Source: Acidipropionibacterium jensenii DSM 20535
GTDB taxonomy: Bacteria > Actinomycetota > Actinomycetes > Propionibacteriales > Propionibacteriaceae
Length of the DNA: 64,000 nt
Direction: 5' to 3'
Assembly (NCBI RefSeq): GCF_000425285.1
Contig: NZ_AUDD01000002.1
Span: 62,001-126,000, forward strand
Shown here: piece after piece, positions 9,197 through 18,891 of the stretch
How the letters are laid out: every line of letters begins with the position of its first letter
Numbering within the stretch: position 1 is the stretch's first letter
Notes under the pieces: generated by a model
What the model was told of the DNA's origin: nothing
The model's input: the letters and a program-made list of their open reading frames with translations, nothing else
Databases searched by the model: none
Position numbers and translations under genes: made by a program

Positions 9197-9954
9197 CCTC
9201 GATGGTCTCCCCCACCGACGCCGGCATCATCCGACCGCCGGTCCTGCTGCCCCGCGACTCCGCCGGCGACCGGATCGGGGCGGCCCTCAAGCACGCCGGA
9301 CTCGGCGTGATCCACCACCCCGTCACCCGCACCGTCGAGCTGGACGGCGCCCTGCCCAGGGTCTCCCAGTGGCTGGAGGGGGCCGGACCGCAGGACTGGC
9401 TGGTGCTCACCAGCCGCCGGGCTGTCGAACAGCTCGACGCGGCCGGACTGCTGAAGCAGATCGCCGTCAGGGTGGCCGCCGTCGGGCGGGCCACCGGAGC
9501 CGCCCTGGCCGGCGCCGGGGTCGACGTCGACCTGGTGCCCCGCGACCAGTCTGGAGCCGGACTGGTGACCGACTGGCCGGATCCGGGAGCCCGGGTCCTG
9601 CTACCCGTCTCCCAGCTGGCCGCCGACACCGTGCCCGAGGGGCTGACGGCCCAGGACTGCCGGGTCACCCGGGTCGACCTCTACACCACCGAACCCCTCG
9701 ACGCGCTGCCGCCCGTGATCGCCCAGGCCTGGCCCGCCATCGGCGCCGTGGTGGTCACCTCCTCCTCGATCGCCCGCGCCCTGGACCGTCTGGTCACCGG
9801 GGCCGGACTGGTCTGGAAGGCCCATCAACACCCGATCGCGATGGGACGTCCCACCGCGCGCACCCTCGAGGAGCTCGGCCATCCCGCCTCGGCGATCGCC
9901 GCCGAGCCGACTCCCGAGGCCATCCTCACCGCAGTAGAAAGTGTCCTGTCATGA
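9193..9954 (+). CDS. hemD: Uroporphyrinogen-III synthase
   Basis: The 253-residue protein fits the HemD family, which cyclises hydroxymethylbilane with inversion of ring D. The family has little sequence conservation. Visible support is the [14 protein letters not shown] region, the second-domain pattern [15 protein letters not shown], the C-terminal [15 protein letters not shown] block and the length. Context is decisive: it overlaps hemC upstream and hemB downstream by ATGA at both ends, so the three are translationally coupled. Confidence 0.9.
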   Translation: MTSMVSPTDAGIIRPPVLLPRDSAGDRIGAALKHAGLGVIHHPVTRTVELDGALPRVSQWLEGAGPQDWLVLTSRRAVEQLDAAGLLKQIAVRVAAVGRATGAALAGAGVDVDLVPRDQSGAGLVTDWPDPGARVLLPVSQLAADTVPEGLTAQDCRVTRVDLYTTEPLDALPPVIAQAWPAIGAVVVTSSSIARALDRLVTGAGLVWKAHQHPIAMGRPTARTLEELGHPASAIAAEPTPEAILTAVESVLS

Positions 9955-10961
9955 CGAAGTTCCCCGCCCGCACGCTCAATCCCGCACTGGTTCCCCTCGA
10001 GCGGCCGCGCCGGCTGCGCACCACCGCCGCGATGCGCCGGATGGTCGCCGAGACGAGGGTCCACCCGTCCCAGTTCATCCTGCCGGTCTTCGTCGTGGAG
10101 GGGATCGACGAGGCCTGCGAGATCTCCACCCTGCCCGGCCAGTACCAGCACACCACCGAGTCGATCAAGAAGCTGGCCGAGCAGGCCGCCGAGGCCGGCA
10201 TCGGGGGCATCGACCTGTTCGGGGTGCCGACCCGCAAGGACGAGATCGGCTCGGAGGCCTGGAACCCCGAGGGGATCCTCAACCGCGGGATCGCCGCGGT
10301 GCGCGAGGCCGTCGGCGACGACCTGGTGATCTGCGCCGACACCTGCCTCGACGAGTTCACCGACCACGGCCACTGCGGGGCGCTGACCCCCGACGGTCGG
10401 GTCGACAACGACGCGACCCTGCCGCTGTACGCGGAGATGGCCGTCTCCCAGGCCCGCTCGGGGGCCCAGATGGTCTCCCCCTCGGGAATGATGGACGGCC
10501 AGATCGCGGTGATCCGCGACGCCCTGGACTCCGAGGGATTCACCGATGTGTCGATCCTGGCCTACTCGGCGAAGTACGCGTCGGCCTTCTTCGGCCCCTT
10601 CCGCGGGGCGGTCAACTCGTCCCTGAAGGGCGACCGCAAGACCTACCAGCAGGACCCCGCCAACCGCCGCGAGGGGATGCGCGAGACCCTGCTGGATCTG
10701 GCCGAGGGGGCCGATCTGGTGATGGTCAAGCCGGCCTCCCACTACCTCGACGTGCTGTCCGACGTCGCCGAGATCTCCCCGGTGCCGGTGGCCGCCTACC
10801 AGGTGTCCGGCGAGTACGCGATGCTGGAGGCGGCGGCCGCCAACGGCTGGATCGACCGGCGCCGGTGCATCACCGAGTCGCTGACCTCGATCGCCCGGGC
10901 CGGCGCCGACGTCATCCTGAGCTACTTCTCGATCGAGGCGGCGGGCTGGTTCCGGGACTGA
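9951..10961 (+). CDS. hemB: Porphobilinogen synthase (delta-aminolevulinate dehydratase)
   Basis: It condenses two 5-aminolevulinates to porphobilinogen. The Schiff-base lysines are Lys208 ([10 protein letters not shown]) and Lys260 (MVKPASHY). The metal loop reads Cys132-x-Asp134-x7-Cys142 ([13 protein letters not shown]). It therefore keeps two of the three cysteines of the zinc-type site and has aspartate at the middle position, between the classical zinc and magnesium types. Length (336) is normal. Its start overlaps the hemD stop by ATGA. A 137-nt spacer separates it from hemL. Confidence 0.96.
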   Translation: MTKFPARTLNPALVPLERPRRLRTTAAMRRMVAETRVHPSQFILPVFVVEGIDEACEISTLPGQYQHTTESIKKLAEQAAEAGIGGIDLFGVPTRKDEIGSEAWNPEGILNRGIAAVREAVGDDLVICADTCLDEFTDHGHCGALTPDGRVDNDATLPLYAEMAVSQARSGAQMVSPSGMMDGQIAVIRDALDSEGFTDVSILAYSAKYASAFFGPFRGAVNSSLKGDRKTYQQDPANRREGMRETLLDLAEGADLVMVKPASHYLDVLSDVAEISPVPVAAYQVSGEYAMLEAAAANGWIDRRRCITESLTSIARAGADVILSYFSIEAAGWFRD

Positions 10962-11012
10962 TCCGGACCCCGTCGCCGGTTCGTCCAGGGCATCTGTGTC
11001 CGGGGCATCCCG

Positions 11013-11062
11013 GTCGAACCATCCCTGTCTGAGCCTGTCTGTCGAATCATCTCCGTCTGAGC
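11013..11062 (+). repeat. Imperfect 22-bp direct repeat upstream of hemL
   Basis: Two copies at 11013-11034 and 11041-11062 (19 of 22 identical, period 28) share GTCGAA and GTCTGAGC. They lie 37-86 nt before the hemL start and could be regulator half-sites or a chance duplication. Confidence 0.5.
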
Positions 11063-11098
11063 AATATCTGGGGCCCGGAGCCCCGGGAAGGGACCACT

Positions 11099-12415
11099 GT
11101 GAGCAGTAACGCTGAACTCTTCGACGAGGCGAGATCGGTCATCCCCGGCGGGGTCGACTCGCCGGTGCGCGCCTACGGCAGTGTGGGCGGGGTGCCGCGG
11201 TTCATCCAGCGGGCCTCCGGTCCGTGGCTGTGGGACGCCGAGGGGACCCGCTACCTCGACCTGGTGTGCACCTGGGGTCCCTCCCTGATGGGTCACGCCC
11301 ATCCGCAGGTGATCGCCGCCGTCCAGGACGCCGCCTCCCGCGGGCTGTCCTTCGGGGCTCCGACCGCCACCGAGACCGAGCTGGCCGAGGAGGTCCGCTC
11401 CCGGGTGCCGCTGGCCCAGAAGATCCGCTTCGTCTCGACCGGCACCGAGGCCACCATGACCGCGATCCGGCTGATCCGCGGGGCCACCGGGCGCGACCTC
11501 ATCATCAAGTTCGCCGGCAACTACCACGGCCACTCCGACGGTCTGCTGGCCGAGGCCGGGTCGGGAGTGGCAACCGCGGGGATGCCCGGTTCGGCCGGCG
11601 TCCCGGCCGGGGTCACGGCGTCCACCCTGGTGCTGCCCTACAACGACGAGGCCGCCCTGGAGGAGGCCTTCGCGGCCCGCGGCGACCAGATCGCCGGGGT
11701 GATCGTGGAGGCCTCGGCGGCGAACATGGGAGTGGTGCCGCCCCGTCCCGGGTTCAATGCGGCGATCCGGCGGATCACCGCCGAGCACGGCGCCCTGATG
11801 ATCATCGACGAGGTGCTCACCGGCTTCCGGTGCGGACCGTCGGGATTCTGGGGGTTCCAGCAGCAGAACGGGGAGCGGTTTGAGCCCGACCTGTTCACCT
11901 TCGGCAAGGTGGTGGGCGGCGGGATGCCGCTGGCGGCCCTGGGAGGGCGGGCCGAGGTGATGGACCTGCTGGCGCCGACCGGGCCGGTGTACCAGGCGGG
12001 CACCCTCTCGGGTAACCCGCTGGCCACCATCGCCGGGCTGCGCACCCTGCAGCTGGCCACCGACGACGTCTACCAGCGTCTGGACGACCGCTCCGACCAG
12101 TGGCGCCAGGTGCTCGCCGAGCAGCTGGAGCGCGCCGGGGTGCCCTTCGTCATCAACAACGCCTCGAACCTGTTCAGCATGTTCCTGGGATCGACGCCGG
12201 CGCGCGACGGGGTGGCCGACTACCGGCAGGCGAAGACGCAGAACGCCGAGGCCTACACGGCCTTCTTCCACGCCATGCTGGACGCCGGGGTCAACCTTCC
12301 GCCCAGCTGCTTCGAGGCCTGGTTCCTCTCCGATGCCCATGATGACCAGGCCCTCGAGGTCTTCTCCGAGGCGCTGCCGGGCGCCTGCCGGGCCGCCGCG
12401 AAGGTGATCGGCTGA
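11099..12415 (+). CDS. hemL: Glutamate-1-semialdehyde 2,1-aminomutase
   Basis: This PLP enzyme converts glutamate-1-semialdehyde to 5-aminolevulinate, using the product of HemA. The opening motif PGGVDSPVRAY, the TYKLFGP-type region, the DEVLTGFR strand and Lys270 in FTFGKVVGGGMPLAALGG (Schiff-base lysine) identify it. The GTG start has GGGAAGGGA about 6 nt upstream. It completes the C5 branch inside the cluster. mutY begins 1 nt after its stop. Confidence 0.97.
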   Translation: MSSNAELFDEARSVIPGGVDSPVRAYGSVGGVPRFIQRASGPWLWDAEGTRYLDLVCTWGPSLMGHAHPQVIAAVQDAASRGLSFGAPTATETELAEEVRSRVPLAQKIRFVSTGTEATMTAIRLIRGATGRDLIIKFAGNYHGHSDGLLAEAGSGVATAGMPGSAGVPAGVTASTLVLPYNDEAALEEAFAARGDQIAGVIVEASAANMGVVPPRPGFNAAIRRITAEHGALMIIDEVLTGFRCGPSGFWGFQQQNGERFEPDLFTFGKVVGGGMPLAALGGRAEVMDLLAPTGPVYQAGTLSGNPLATIAGLRTLQLATDDVYQRLDDRSDQWRQVLAEQLERAGVPFVINNASNLFSMFLGSTPARDGVADYRQAKTQNAEAYTAFFHAMLDAGVNLPPSCFEAWFLSDAHDDQALEVFSEALPGACRAAAKVIG

Positions 12416-13336
12416 GTGACCGAGGACGCTGTGCCGGACGGGTCGAACCGTCCCGAGCCATTCACCGTGTCCGAGCGGGAGGCGGTGCGGGCGGCCTGTT
12501 CGGTCTGGTTCGGCGAGCACGGCCGCGACCTGCCCTGGCGTCGTCCCGGAACCACCCCGTGGGGGGTGCTGGTGAGCGAGGTGATGAGCCAGCAGACTCC
12601 GATGTCGCGGGTGGTGGGGCCGTGGACCGAGTGGATGGACCGGTGGCCCACCCCCGATGATCTGGCCGAGGAGGCCCCGGGCGCCGCGGTGGCCGCCTGG
12701 GGGCGCCTGGGATATCCCCGCCGGGCGCTGCGTCTGCACGCCTGTGCCACTGCGATCGCCGGTGACCTGGGCGGGGTGGTGCCCTCGGACTTCCAGGCGC
12801 TTCTCGCCCTGCCGGGAGTCGGGGAGTACACCGCCGCGGCGGTGGTCTCCTTCGCCTTCGGGGGCCGGGCGGCGGTGCTGGACACCAATGTGAGACGGGT
12901 GCTGGCGCGCATCGAGACCGGGGTGGCCAACTGCGGCTCGTCGACCAGCAGGGCCGATCGGGAGCTGGCGTCCCGCTGGCTGCCCGACTCCGACGCCCAG
13001 GCGGCCCGCTGGGCGGTCTCCTCGATGGAGCTGGGGGCGCTGGTGTGCACCGCCCGGACGCCGCTGTGCGACCGGTGCCCGGTGGCCGACCACTGCCGGT
13101 GGCTGGCCGCCGGCAGGCCCATGACCGGCGCCCCGGTCCGGCGCGGTCAGGCGTGGAAGGGCACCGACCGGCAGTGCCGCGGGGTGATTCTGGATCTGGT
13201 GCGCAATGCTGAGCGGGGCGTCGAGGTCGAGGTGGCGCTGGCCGCCTGGCCGGTACGCCACCAGGCCGAGAAGTGTCTGGCGAGCCTGCTCGCCGACGGT
13301 CTGGTCCACAAGAAGGACTCAACGCTGAGCCTGTGA
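12416..13336 (+). CDS. mutY: A/G-specific adenine DNA glycosylase
   Basis: It removes adenine mispaired with 8-oxoguanine. The HhH-GPD fold is seen in LPGVGEYTAAAV with catalytic Asp156 (LDTNVRR); Glu55 in VSEVMSQQT is the adenine-site acid. The [4Fe-4S] loop is complete: Cys211-x6-Cys218-x2-Cys221-x5-Cys227. At 306 residues it has only a short tail in place of the NUDIX-like 8-oxoG recognition domain, as often seen in actinobacteria. It begins with GTG directly after the hemL stop. Pairing base-excision repair with heme genes and a catalase suggests a shared oxidative-stress context, but that is inference. Confidence 0.94.
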   Translation: MTEDAVPDGSNRPEPFTVSEREAVRAACSVWFGEHGRDLPWRRPGTTPWGVLVSEVMSQQTPMSRVVGPWTEWMDRWPTPDDLAEEAPGAAVAAWGRLGYPRRALRLHACATAIAGDLGGVVPSDFQALLALPGVGEYTAAAVVSFAFGGRAAVLDTNVRRVLARIETGVANCGSSTSRADRELASRWLPDSDAQAARWAVSSMELGALVCTARTPLCDRCPVADHCRWLAAGRPMTGAPVRRGQAWKGTDRQCRGVILDLVRNAERGVEVEVALAAWPVRHQAEKCLASLLADGLVHKKDSTLSL

Positions 13337-13554
13337 TGGCAGGCAGCACCGAGGCAGTGCGTCCGCTGCGGTACCGCAAGTGGCACTGGGGCCCTGCGCC
13401 GGTGGGATTGCACCTTCGGCTGCGAGTCGTTTGACTCCCGTGAAAGCATGGGCGAAAGAGCCGGACGCCACGTATGCGTCGGCTGGCGTGAGCCGATGAG
13501 GCCACGCAGTACCCCGACTCATCCGGGGCTGGGGAAGAATGAGAGGAGTTCACA

Positions 13555-14991
13555 ATGGCCATCGATCCGAAGAACCCGCCGACCAACGAGAACGGTGCCC
13601 CGGCGGTCAGCGAGGAGCACTCGCTCACCGTCGGCACGGACGGTCCGGTCGTCCTTCATGACGTCCATCTGGTCGAGACTCTCGCGCACTTCAATCGCGA
13701 GCGAGTTCCCGAGCGCAGCCCGCACGCCAAGGGTTCCGGGGCATTCGGCGAGCTCGAGATCACCGGCGATGTCAGCGCCTACACCAAGGCCGATTTCCTG
13801 CAGCCGGGCCGTCACACGCCAATGGCCGCACGATTCAGCACCGTGGCCGGCGAGCAGGGCTCTCCCGACACCTGGCGCGATGTCCGCGGATTCGCGCTGA
13901 AGTTCTACACCCAGCAGGGCAACTTCGACATGGTCGGCAACAACACGCCGATCTTCTTCGTACGCGATCCCATGAAGTTCCCGCACTTCATCCGGTCCCA
14001 GAAGCGCCTGCCCGACAGTGGGTTGCGCTCCCCCAACATGCAGTGGGACTTCTGGACGTTGTCTCCCGAGTCGGCTCATCAGGTGTCGTATCTGATGGGG
14101 CCGCGAGGCCTCCCGCGCGACTGGCGGCACATGAACGGGTACTCCTCGCACACCTACTCGTGGATCAATGCACAGGGCAAGCTGTTCTGGGTGAAGTACC
14201 ACTTCATCACCGACCAGGGCGTCGAGAACATGTCGAATGCCGAGGCCATGCAGCTGGCCGGCAAGAATGCCGAGTACCACCGCGAGGACCTCTTCAGCGC
14301 GATCGCGGAGGGGAACTATCCGAGCTGGACCTTCAAGGTGCAGATCATGCCCTACGAGGATGCCGCCGGATATCGCTTCAATCCCTTTGACCTCACCAAG
14401 GTGTGGCCCCACAGCGACTACCCGCTGATCGAGGTCGGGAAGTTCCAGCTCAATCGCAATCCGGACAATTTCTTCGGTCAGATCGAGCAGATGGCCGTCT
14501 CTCCGTCCAACACCGTTCCCGGCACCGGATTCTCACCGGACAAGATGCTGCTCGGTCGGGTGTTCGCCTACAACGACGCGGCCCGAACCCGCATCGGACC
14601 GAACTTCGAACAGCTCGAGGTGAACCGTCCGATCATTCCGACGAACACCTACACCTTCGACGGGCACATGCGCGTGGAGCACTCCGGGAATGCCCCGGAC
14701 TCCTACGGTCGGCCGTGGGCCGAGGACAGCGGCACAGCCGATGACTCCTGGGAGAATGATGGCGATCTGGTGCGCTCGGCGGCCCGGCTGCACGCCGAGG
14801 ACGACGACTTCGGCCAGGCGCACTCGCTGGTCCATGACGTCTTCAGCGACCAGGACCGCGCCGACCTCGTCGACACCCTCGAGGGCCAGATCGTCGGTAC
14901 CGATGTGGTCGAGCCCGTGAAGACCCACATGATCGAGTACTGGACCAAGATTGACGAGGAGGTGGGAGAGGCTCTCGCCAAGCGGGTGTGA
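13555..14991 (+). CDS. katA: Heme catalase, small-subunit clade
   Basis: It dismutates hydrogen peroxide. Catalytic His57 ([11 protein letters not shown]), Asn130 ([11 protein letters not shown]) and the proximal heme ligand Tyr339 ([14 protein letters not shown]) are all present. The usual R-H-R-L-G beside the tyrosine reads R-T-R-I-G. The 478-residue length is that of small clade 3 catalases, with no flavodoxin-like extension. The ATG has GAGAGGAG 6 nt upstream. The 218-nt spacer before it holds no gene. A short inverted repeat (15006-15013 with 15043-15050) after the stop may end transcription. Confidence 0.97.
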   Translation: MAIDPKNPPTNENGAPAVSEEHSLTVGTDGPVVLHDVHLVETLAHFNRERVPERSPHAKGSGAFGELEITGDVSAYTKADFLQPGRHTPMAARFSTVAGEQGSPDTWRDVRGFALKFYTQQGNFDMVGNNTPIFFVRDPMKFPHFIRSQKRLPDSGLRSPNMQWDFWTLSPESAHQVSYLMGPRGLPRDWRHMNGYSSHTYSWINAQGKLFWVKYHFITDQGVENMSNAEAMQLAGKNAEYHREDLFSAIAEGNYPSWTFKVQIMPYEDAAGYRFNPFDLTKVWPHSDYPLIEVGKFQLNRNPDNFFGQIEQMAVSPSNTVPGTGFSPDKMLLGRVFAYNDAARTRIGPNFEQLEVNRPIIPTNTYTFDGHMRVEHSGNAPDSYGRPWAEDSGTADDSWENDGDLVRSAARLHAEDDDFGQAHSLVHDVFSDQDRADLVDTLEGQIVGTDVVEPVKTHMIEYWTKIDEEVGEALAKRV

Positions 14992-15047
14992 TCTGCCCAG
15001 GACTGCTTCTGGTCGCGCGACTGCCCACCCGCACAGGCGCTCACCAG

Positions 15048-15066
15048 AAGTGGCACGTGTCCACTT
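15048..15066 (+). promoter_or_regulatory. Possible operator upstream of the LacI-type gene
   Basis: AAGTGG and CCACTT are separated by 7 nt just upstream of the -10 at 15083. The GTGG/CCAC half-sites resemble the perfect operators at 16160-16191, so this may be a weaker autoregulatory site. Confidence 0.35.
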
Positions 15067-15082
15067 CCGTGCGACGGATCGT

Positions 15083-15088
15083 TAGTCT
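15083..15088 (+). promoter_or_regulatory. -10 of the LacI-type regulator, leaderless
   Basis: TAGTCT is followed by 6 nt and the ATG at 15095. Confidence 0.55.
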
Positions 15089-15094
15089 GAGGAC

Positions 15095-16120
15095 ATGACT
15101 GGTGGCGAGCAGGGGCGTGGCAGGCGGCCCACGATCAGGGACGTGGCGGCCGCGGCGGGGGTGTCCAAGTCGCTCGTGTCTCGTGCCTTCATCGACCCGG
15201 ATCGGGTGGGTTCGGAAAGCCTCAAGCGCATCATGAGCACCGCTGACGATCTGGGATACCGACCGAGCTGGTCGGCGCGGGCGCTCAACGGCCCCAATGG
15301 CGGGTTCATCGGAGTCGTGATAGCCGATCTCTACTCCCCGGCACTCGCACCCATCGTCGCCGGCGCCTACCGGCGACTCAGAGCGGCCGGACACGACGTC
15401 CTGTTGTCCATGGCCAGCCTCAGCGAACCCGGCGCCGACCGCCAGCTGGAGAAGGCCCAGGTGGCGTTCCTCCACGACCTGCGGCCGGCGAGCCTCCTGG
15501 TGGTCGGAGCGGTTCCGGACATGCGCTCGCTGGAAACCCTGGCCACGCAGATCCCGATCGTCGTGGCGGGTTCACGAGATGTCGCACTGCCCGTGGCTGC
15601 CGAGGTGGTCACCGATGACAGGGCGGGAATGGACGCCGTCATCACCCATCTGGTGGCACTTGACCACCAGGACATTGCGCACATCGCCGGCATAGGGAAG
15701 GTCGGCGAGGCTCGGGCCGACGCATTCCGCGAGTCCATGTCCAGACATGGACTCGCCACGCGATCCACCATCATCCAGGGAGACTTCGAGGAAGATGCAG
15801 GCTACCGGTGCGCCCGCGAGCTCCTCGCCTCCGACACCCCTCCCACCGCCATCACGACAGCCGGCGACCCGGCTGCTGTGGGTGTCCTCGCAGCAATCGG
15901 GGAGGCGGGATCCGATGTGGCAGTGGTCGGCTACGGTAACGCACCCGTCGCGAGCTACCACCTGACACAGCTCACAACGATGGATCCCGACAATCAGCAG
16001 ATCGGCGCCACCGCGGCCGCCACTCTCCTTGATGCACACTTGGGCGACGCCGCCGGACGGCAGATCCGGGTGCAGCCGAAGCTCATCGTGCGGTCCACAT
16101 CGATTCCTCGAAGTTCATAG
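15095..16120 (+). CDS. LacI-family transcriptional regulator
   Basis: Residues about 12-60 form the LacI HTH and hinge (TIRDVAAAAGVSKSLVSRAF, then ADDLGYRPSWSARAL). Residues 65-341 are a periplasmic-binding-protein-like effector domain, ending with the usual TTMDPDNQQIGATAAATLL. The helix VSKSLVSRA is close to the VSxxTVSRA consensus but has Ser-Leu in place of Thr-Val. The gene lies 171 nt before the FAD enzyme, where two perfect CG-centred palindromes lie just after the -10 element. It is therefore the likely local repressor. The effector is unknown; a sugar or sugar-like compound is the family norm. Confidence 0.93.
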   Translation: MTGGEQGRGRRPTIRDVAAAAGVSKSLVSRAFIDPDRVGSESLKRIMSTADDLGYRPSWSARALNGPNGGFIGVVIADLYSPALAPIVAGAYRRLRAAGHDVLLSMASLSEPGADRQLEKAQVAFLHDLRPASLLVVGAVPDMRSLETLATQIPIVVAGSRDVALPVAAEVVTDDRAGMDAVITHLVALDHQDIAHIAGIGKVGEARADAFRESMSRHGLATRSTIIQGDFEEDAGYRCARELLASDTPPTAITTAGDPAAVGVLAAIGEAGSDVAVVGYGNAPVASYHLTQLTTMDPDNQQIGATAAATLLDAHLGDAAGRQIRVQPKLIVRSTSIPRSS

Positions 16121-16130
16121 CCTCAGGCTA

Positions 16131-16159
16131 TTGACCTCAAATTTCCCCATGCGTAGTGT
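16131..16159 (+). promoter_or_regulatory. Promoter of the FAD enzyme gene
   Basis: TTGACC (16131-16136), a 17-nt spacer and TAGTGT (16154-16159) form one of the best promoters in the window. The expected start point near 16166 falls inside the first operator. Confidence 0.7.
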
Positions 16160-16191
16160 GTGGACCGGTCCACAAAGGTGGACCGGTCCAC
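16160..16191 (+). promoter_or_regulatory. Tandem LacI-type operators
   Basis: The same 14-bp perfect palindrome GTGGACCGGTCCAC occurs at 16160-16173 and 16178-16191, centres 18 bp apart. A central CG inside a dyad is typical of LacI-family sites. Both copies lie just after the -10 element, ideal for repression. Confidence 0.8.
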
Positions 16192-16291
16192 CCTGGGGTG
16201 GAAGAGAACCACGATGTCGTGGAATGGCGTCAACGAAGCGCCGTGGACCCCGTTGTCGAGGTCACCATGTCGTCGGGATGGAGAGAGGGCT

Positions 16292-18646
16292 ATGCGCACA
16301 GATTCAGAACACTTTGACGTGGTGGTCGCCGGCGGTGGGATGGCAGGCGTGTCCGCGGCAATCGCCTCCGCCCGCCACGGGGCCAGGACCGTCCTTATCC
16401 AGGACCGTCCAGTGCTGGGAGGCAACTCCTCCTCCGAGGTGCGCGTCACGCCGCACGGCGCCGCCGCCTTCCACGGATACGCCCGCGAGACCGGCGTGAT
16501 CTCCGAGGCCCTGATCCAGGACCGGGTCGTCAACCATGCCCGGATCTGGGAGGACGGCTGGACAAACTCGGTGTGGGACATGGTCCTCTACGACATGGCT
16601 ACTCGTACCGAGAACCTCACACTCCAGCTCAACACCGGGGTCGAGGACGCGACCGTGGTGGATGGCCGCATCACCAGGATCACGGCACGGACCTGGGGGG
16701 CGGAACTCATCCATGACATCTCCGCCGACGTCTTCATCGACTGCACCGGCGACGGCACACTGGGCGAGCTCGCCGGCAACCCCGGTCGCCAGGGCATGGA
16801 GGCGGGCAGCGAGTTCGGCGAGGTCTACGCCCCGGACGAGGCGACCTCCGACACGATGGGCTCGACCCTCTGCTTCAAGACGGTCGACACCGGTGCGCCC
16901 ACCGAGTTCCACGCTCCCGACTGGGCCGTCAGGTACGACGACGAGCGGTTCTTCCTCAAGGGCGGCCGCAAGGTGCCCCACCTGGAGTGCGGGTACTGGT
17001 GGATCGAGCTCGGTGCGCCGTGGGACACCCTTTACGACAACGAGACGCTGCGTCACGAACTGACCCGACACGTGCTGGGAATCTGGGACTATCTCAAGAA
17101 CCGCGATCCCTACTGGTCCCCCCGCGCCGCCACGCTGGCCCTGGACTGGGTCGGTCAGATCCCCGGCAAGCGCGAGTCGCGTCGACTCGAGGGACGGCAC
17201 ATCCTGCGCGAGCAGGACCTCGTGGAGAACCCGGCCTACGAGGACGAGGTGGCCTTCGGCGGCTGGTACATGGACCTGCACACCATCGGCGGCCTCCTCA
17301 AGGACGTCGCCGAGCCCACCACCGCGAACCAGTGGACCAATCCGCACGCGGCGTCGATGGGATCCAAGTACGTCGGACCGTTCTCCATCCCGCTGTCGTC
17401 ACTGACCTCACGCGCGCTGAGCAACCTGTTCTTCGCGGGCCGCGACATGTCGGCCACCCACGCCGCACTGTCGGCGACCCGGGTCATCGGCACCTGTGCC
17501 TCGATGGGACAGGCCGTCGGCGTCGCCGCCGCTCTCAACCACGCCGCCCCCAATGTCGCCGACGCCGCCATGGCCAATGTGGCGGACGTGCAGCAGACCC
17601 TGCTGCGCGACGGCGCCTTCCTGGTGCACGTCGGCAACGCAGACCCGTCCGACCTGGCCCGCTCCGCCACGATCACGGCGAGCTCGTCGGACCTGGTCAG
17701 AGGGGTCGGACCGTCCTCGCAGAGCCATCTGGGTGGCGTCGAGTACTGGCGGGACTACCCGCTGTTCCCGGCCACCGGCCGGCTGGAGAGGCGCACCGCC
17801 CAGTGGATCATCCGCGGTGCCGGACAGCCGCTGGACACGATCGGGCTGGCCCTGTCCAACCACGGCGACGCCCCTGTCACCCTCACTGCCCGGCTGTACC
17901 CAGTCACCGACATCTGGGACTACCAGTCCAACTCGGGAGAGCCGCTGGCCAGCACTGAACTGACGGTGCCCGTGGGCGGTCCCACCTGGGTGGACTGGGA
18001 TGTCGCGCTCCCGGCGGCCGCGGCGGAGGGGCCCGGCTACATCCGGATCGACCTGGAGGCCTCTCCCGACGTCGAGTGGCACATCTCCCCCGCGGTGCTC
18101 CCGGGCCAGATCGCCACCTACGAGGACCGCCCCGGGCACTACCGCCGGTTCGGCTCCGGCCAGACGCTGTCCTTCCGGGTCAGCCCGGCCCAGCGCGGCT
18201 ACGAGCCCGGCGAGGTGATCTCCGGGGTGGCCCGGCCGCACCGGTCGACCAACGAGTGGCGCTCGGACCCGGCCGAGCCGCTGCCCGCCTGGATCCAGCT
18301 CGACTGGGATGCGCCCCGGACCGTGCGCCAGGTGCAGGTGACCTTCCCCGGCCATCTGCTGCGGGAGTACCACGCCTATCCGCCCTTCTTCCGGGACCCA
18401 CAGACACTGCGCGAGTACGAGATCCAGGCGGCGCAGGCCGATGGCTGGCACACCCTCGCCCGTGTCCAGGACAACACCTCCACCCGGGTCGTCCACACGT
18501 TCGACAGCCCGGTGACGACCGACCGCCTGCGCCTGGTCGCCCTGAAGACCAACGGAGATCCGTCGGCCGGGGTCTACGAGATCCGCGCCTACGAGCACCC
18601 GGTGTGCACCATGCCCTCCTACCCGGGCCGGGAACTCACCGACTGA
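16292..18646 (+). CDS. FAD-dependent oxidoreductase with C-terminal discoidin-like domain
   Basis: The 784-residue protein opens with an FAD Rossmann fold (DVVVAGGGMAGVSAAIA) followed by GGNSSSEVRVTPHGA, the pattern of the FAD_oxidored (PF12831) group. A later FAD strand is LFFAGRDMSATHAALSATRVIGTCA. The last third is beta-rich; residues about 680-784 (WIQLDWDAPRTVRQVQVTF to YEIRAYEHP) resemble an F5/8 type C carbohydrate-binding domain. No signal peptide is seen, so it should be cytosolic. ATG 16292 has GGAGAG 6 nt upstream; ATG 16214, with GGAAGAG, is an in-frame alternative. Substrate unknown; regulator and MFS neighbours suggest catabolism of an imported sugar-like molecule. Confidence 0.85.
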   Translation: MRTDSEHFDVVVAGGGMAGVSAAIASARHGARTVLIQDRPVLGGNSSSEVRVTPHGAAAFHGYARETGVISEALIQDRVVNHARIWEDGWTNSVWDMVLYDMATRTENLTLQLNTGVEDATVVDGRITRITARTWGAELIHDISADVFIDCTGDGTLGELAGNPGRQGMEAGSEFGEVYAPDEATSDTMGSTLCFKTVDTGAPTEFHAPDWAVRYDDERFFLKGGRKVPHLECGYWWIELGAPWDTLYDNETLRHELTRHVLGIWDYLKNRDPYWSPRAATLALDWVGQIPGKRESRRLEGRHILREQDLVENPAYEDEVAFGGWYMDLHTIGGLLKDVAEPTTANQWTNPHAASMGSKYVGPFSIPLSSLTSRALSNLFFAGRDMSATHAALSATRVIGTCASMGQAVGVAAALNHAAPNVADAAMANVADVQQTLLRDGAFLVHVGNADPSDLARSATITASSSDLVRGVGPSSQSHLGGVEYWRDYPLFPATGRLERRTAQWIIRGAGQPLDTIGLALSNHGDAPVTLTARLYPVTDIWDYQSNSGEPLASTELTVPVGGPTWVDWDVALPAAAAEGPGYIRIDLEASPDVEWHISPAVLPGQIATYEDRPGHYRRFGSGQTLSFRVSPAQRGYEPGEVISGVARPHRSTNEWRSDPAEPLPAWIQLDWDAPRTVRQVQVTFPGHLLREYHAYPPFFRDPQTLREYEIQAAQADGWHTLARVQDNTSTRVVHTFDSPVTTDRLRLVALKTNGDPSAGVYEIRAYEHPVCTMPSYPGRELTD

Positions 18647-18697
18647 GAAGACGACGCCGTCGCGAACCGTCGGGGCGCGCCAGCACACAGAACCAGA

Positions 18698-18728
18698 TCC
18701 CGGGGCCGGGTACTGACCGGCCCCGGGA
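18698..18728 (+). terminator. Terminator hairpin after the FAD enzyme gene
   Basis: Perfect 12-bp arms (TCCCGGGGCCGG at 18698-18709, complement at 18717-18728) with a 7-nt loop, 52 nt after the stop. No T-run follows. Confidence 0.7.
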
Positions 18729-18789
18729 GCACCGGAGAACACCATCCCGCACGTTGATGTCCGGGCCTGACCCAAGTGGCATCCATAAA

Positions 18790-18824
18790 TTGACAAGACA
18801 CCCATACCAACCAGAACTTAATAT
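18790..18824 (+). promoter_or_regulatory. AT-rich candidate promoter of the MFS gene
   Basis: TTGACA (18790-18795) and TAATAT (18819-18824) stand out in an unusually AT-rich stretch after the terminator, but the 23-nt spacing is too long for a standard promoter. One element may be fortuitous. Confidence 0.35.
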
Positions 18825-18891
18825 CGAATGAAGATCGGTCAGGGTCAGTGACGATCCCCCGATATCCTGCGTGCCCTTAAGGAAGAGCGGC

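Noticed and set aside
12416-13336. Truncated mutY
   Set aside because: The missing NUDIX-like domain is common in actinobacterial MutY, and all catalytic and cluster residues are present.
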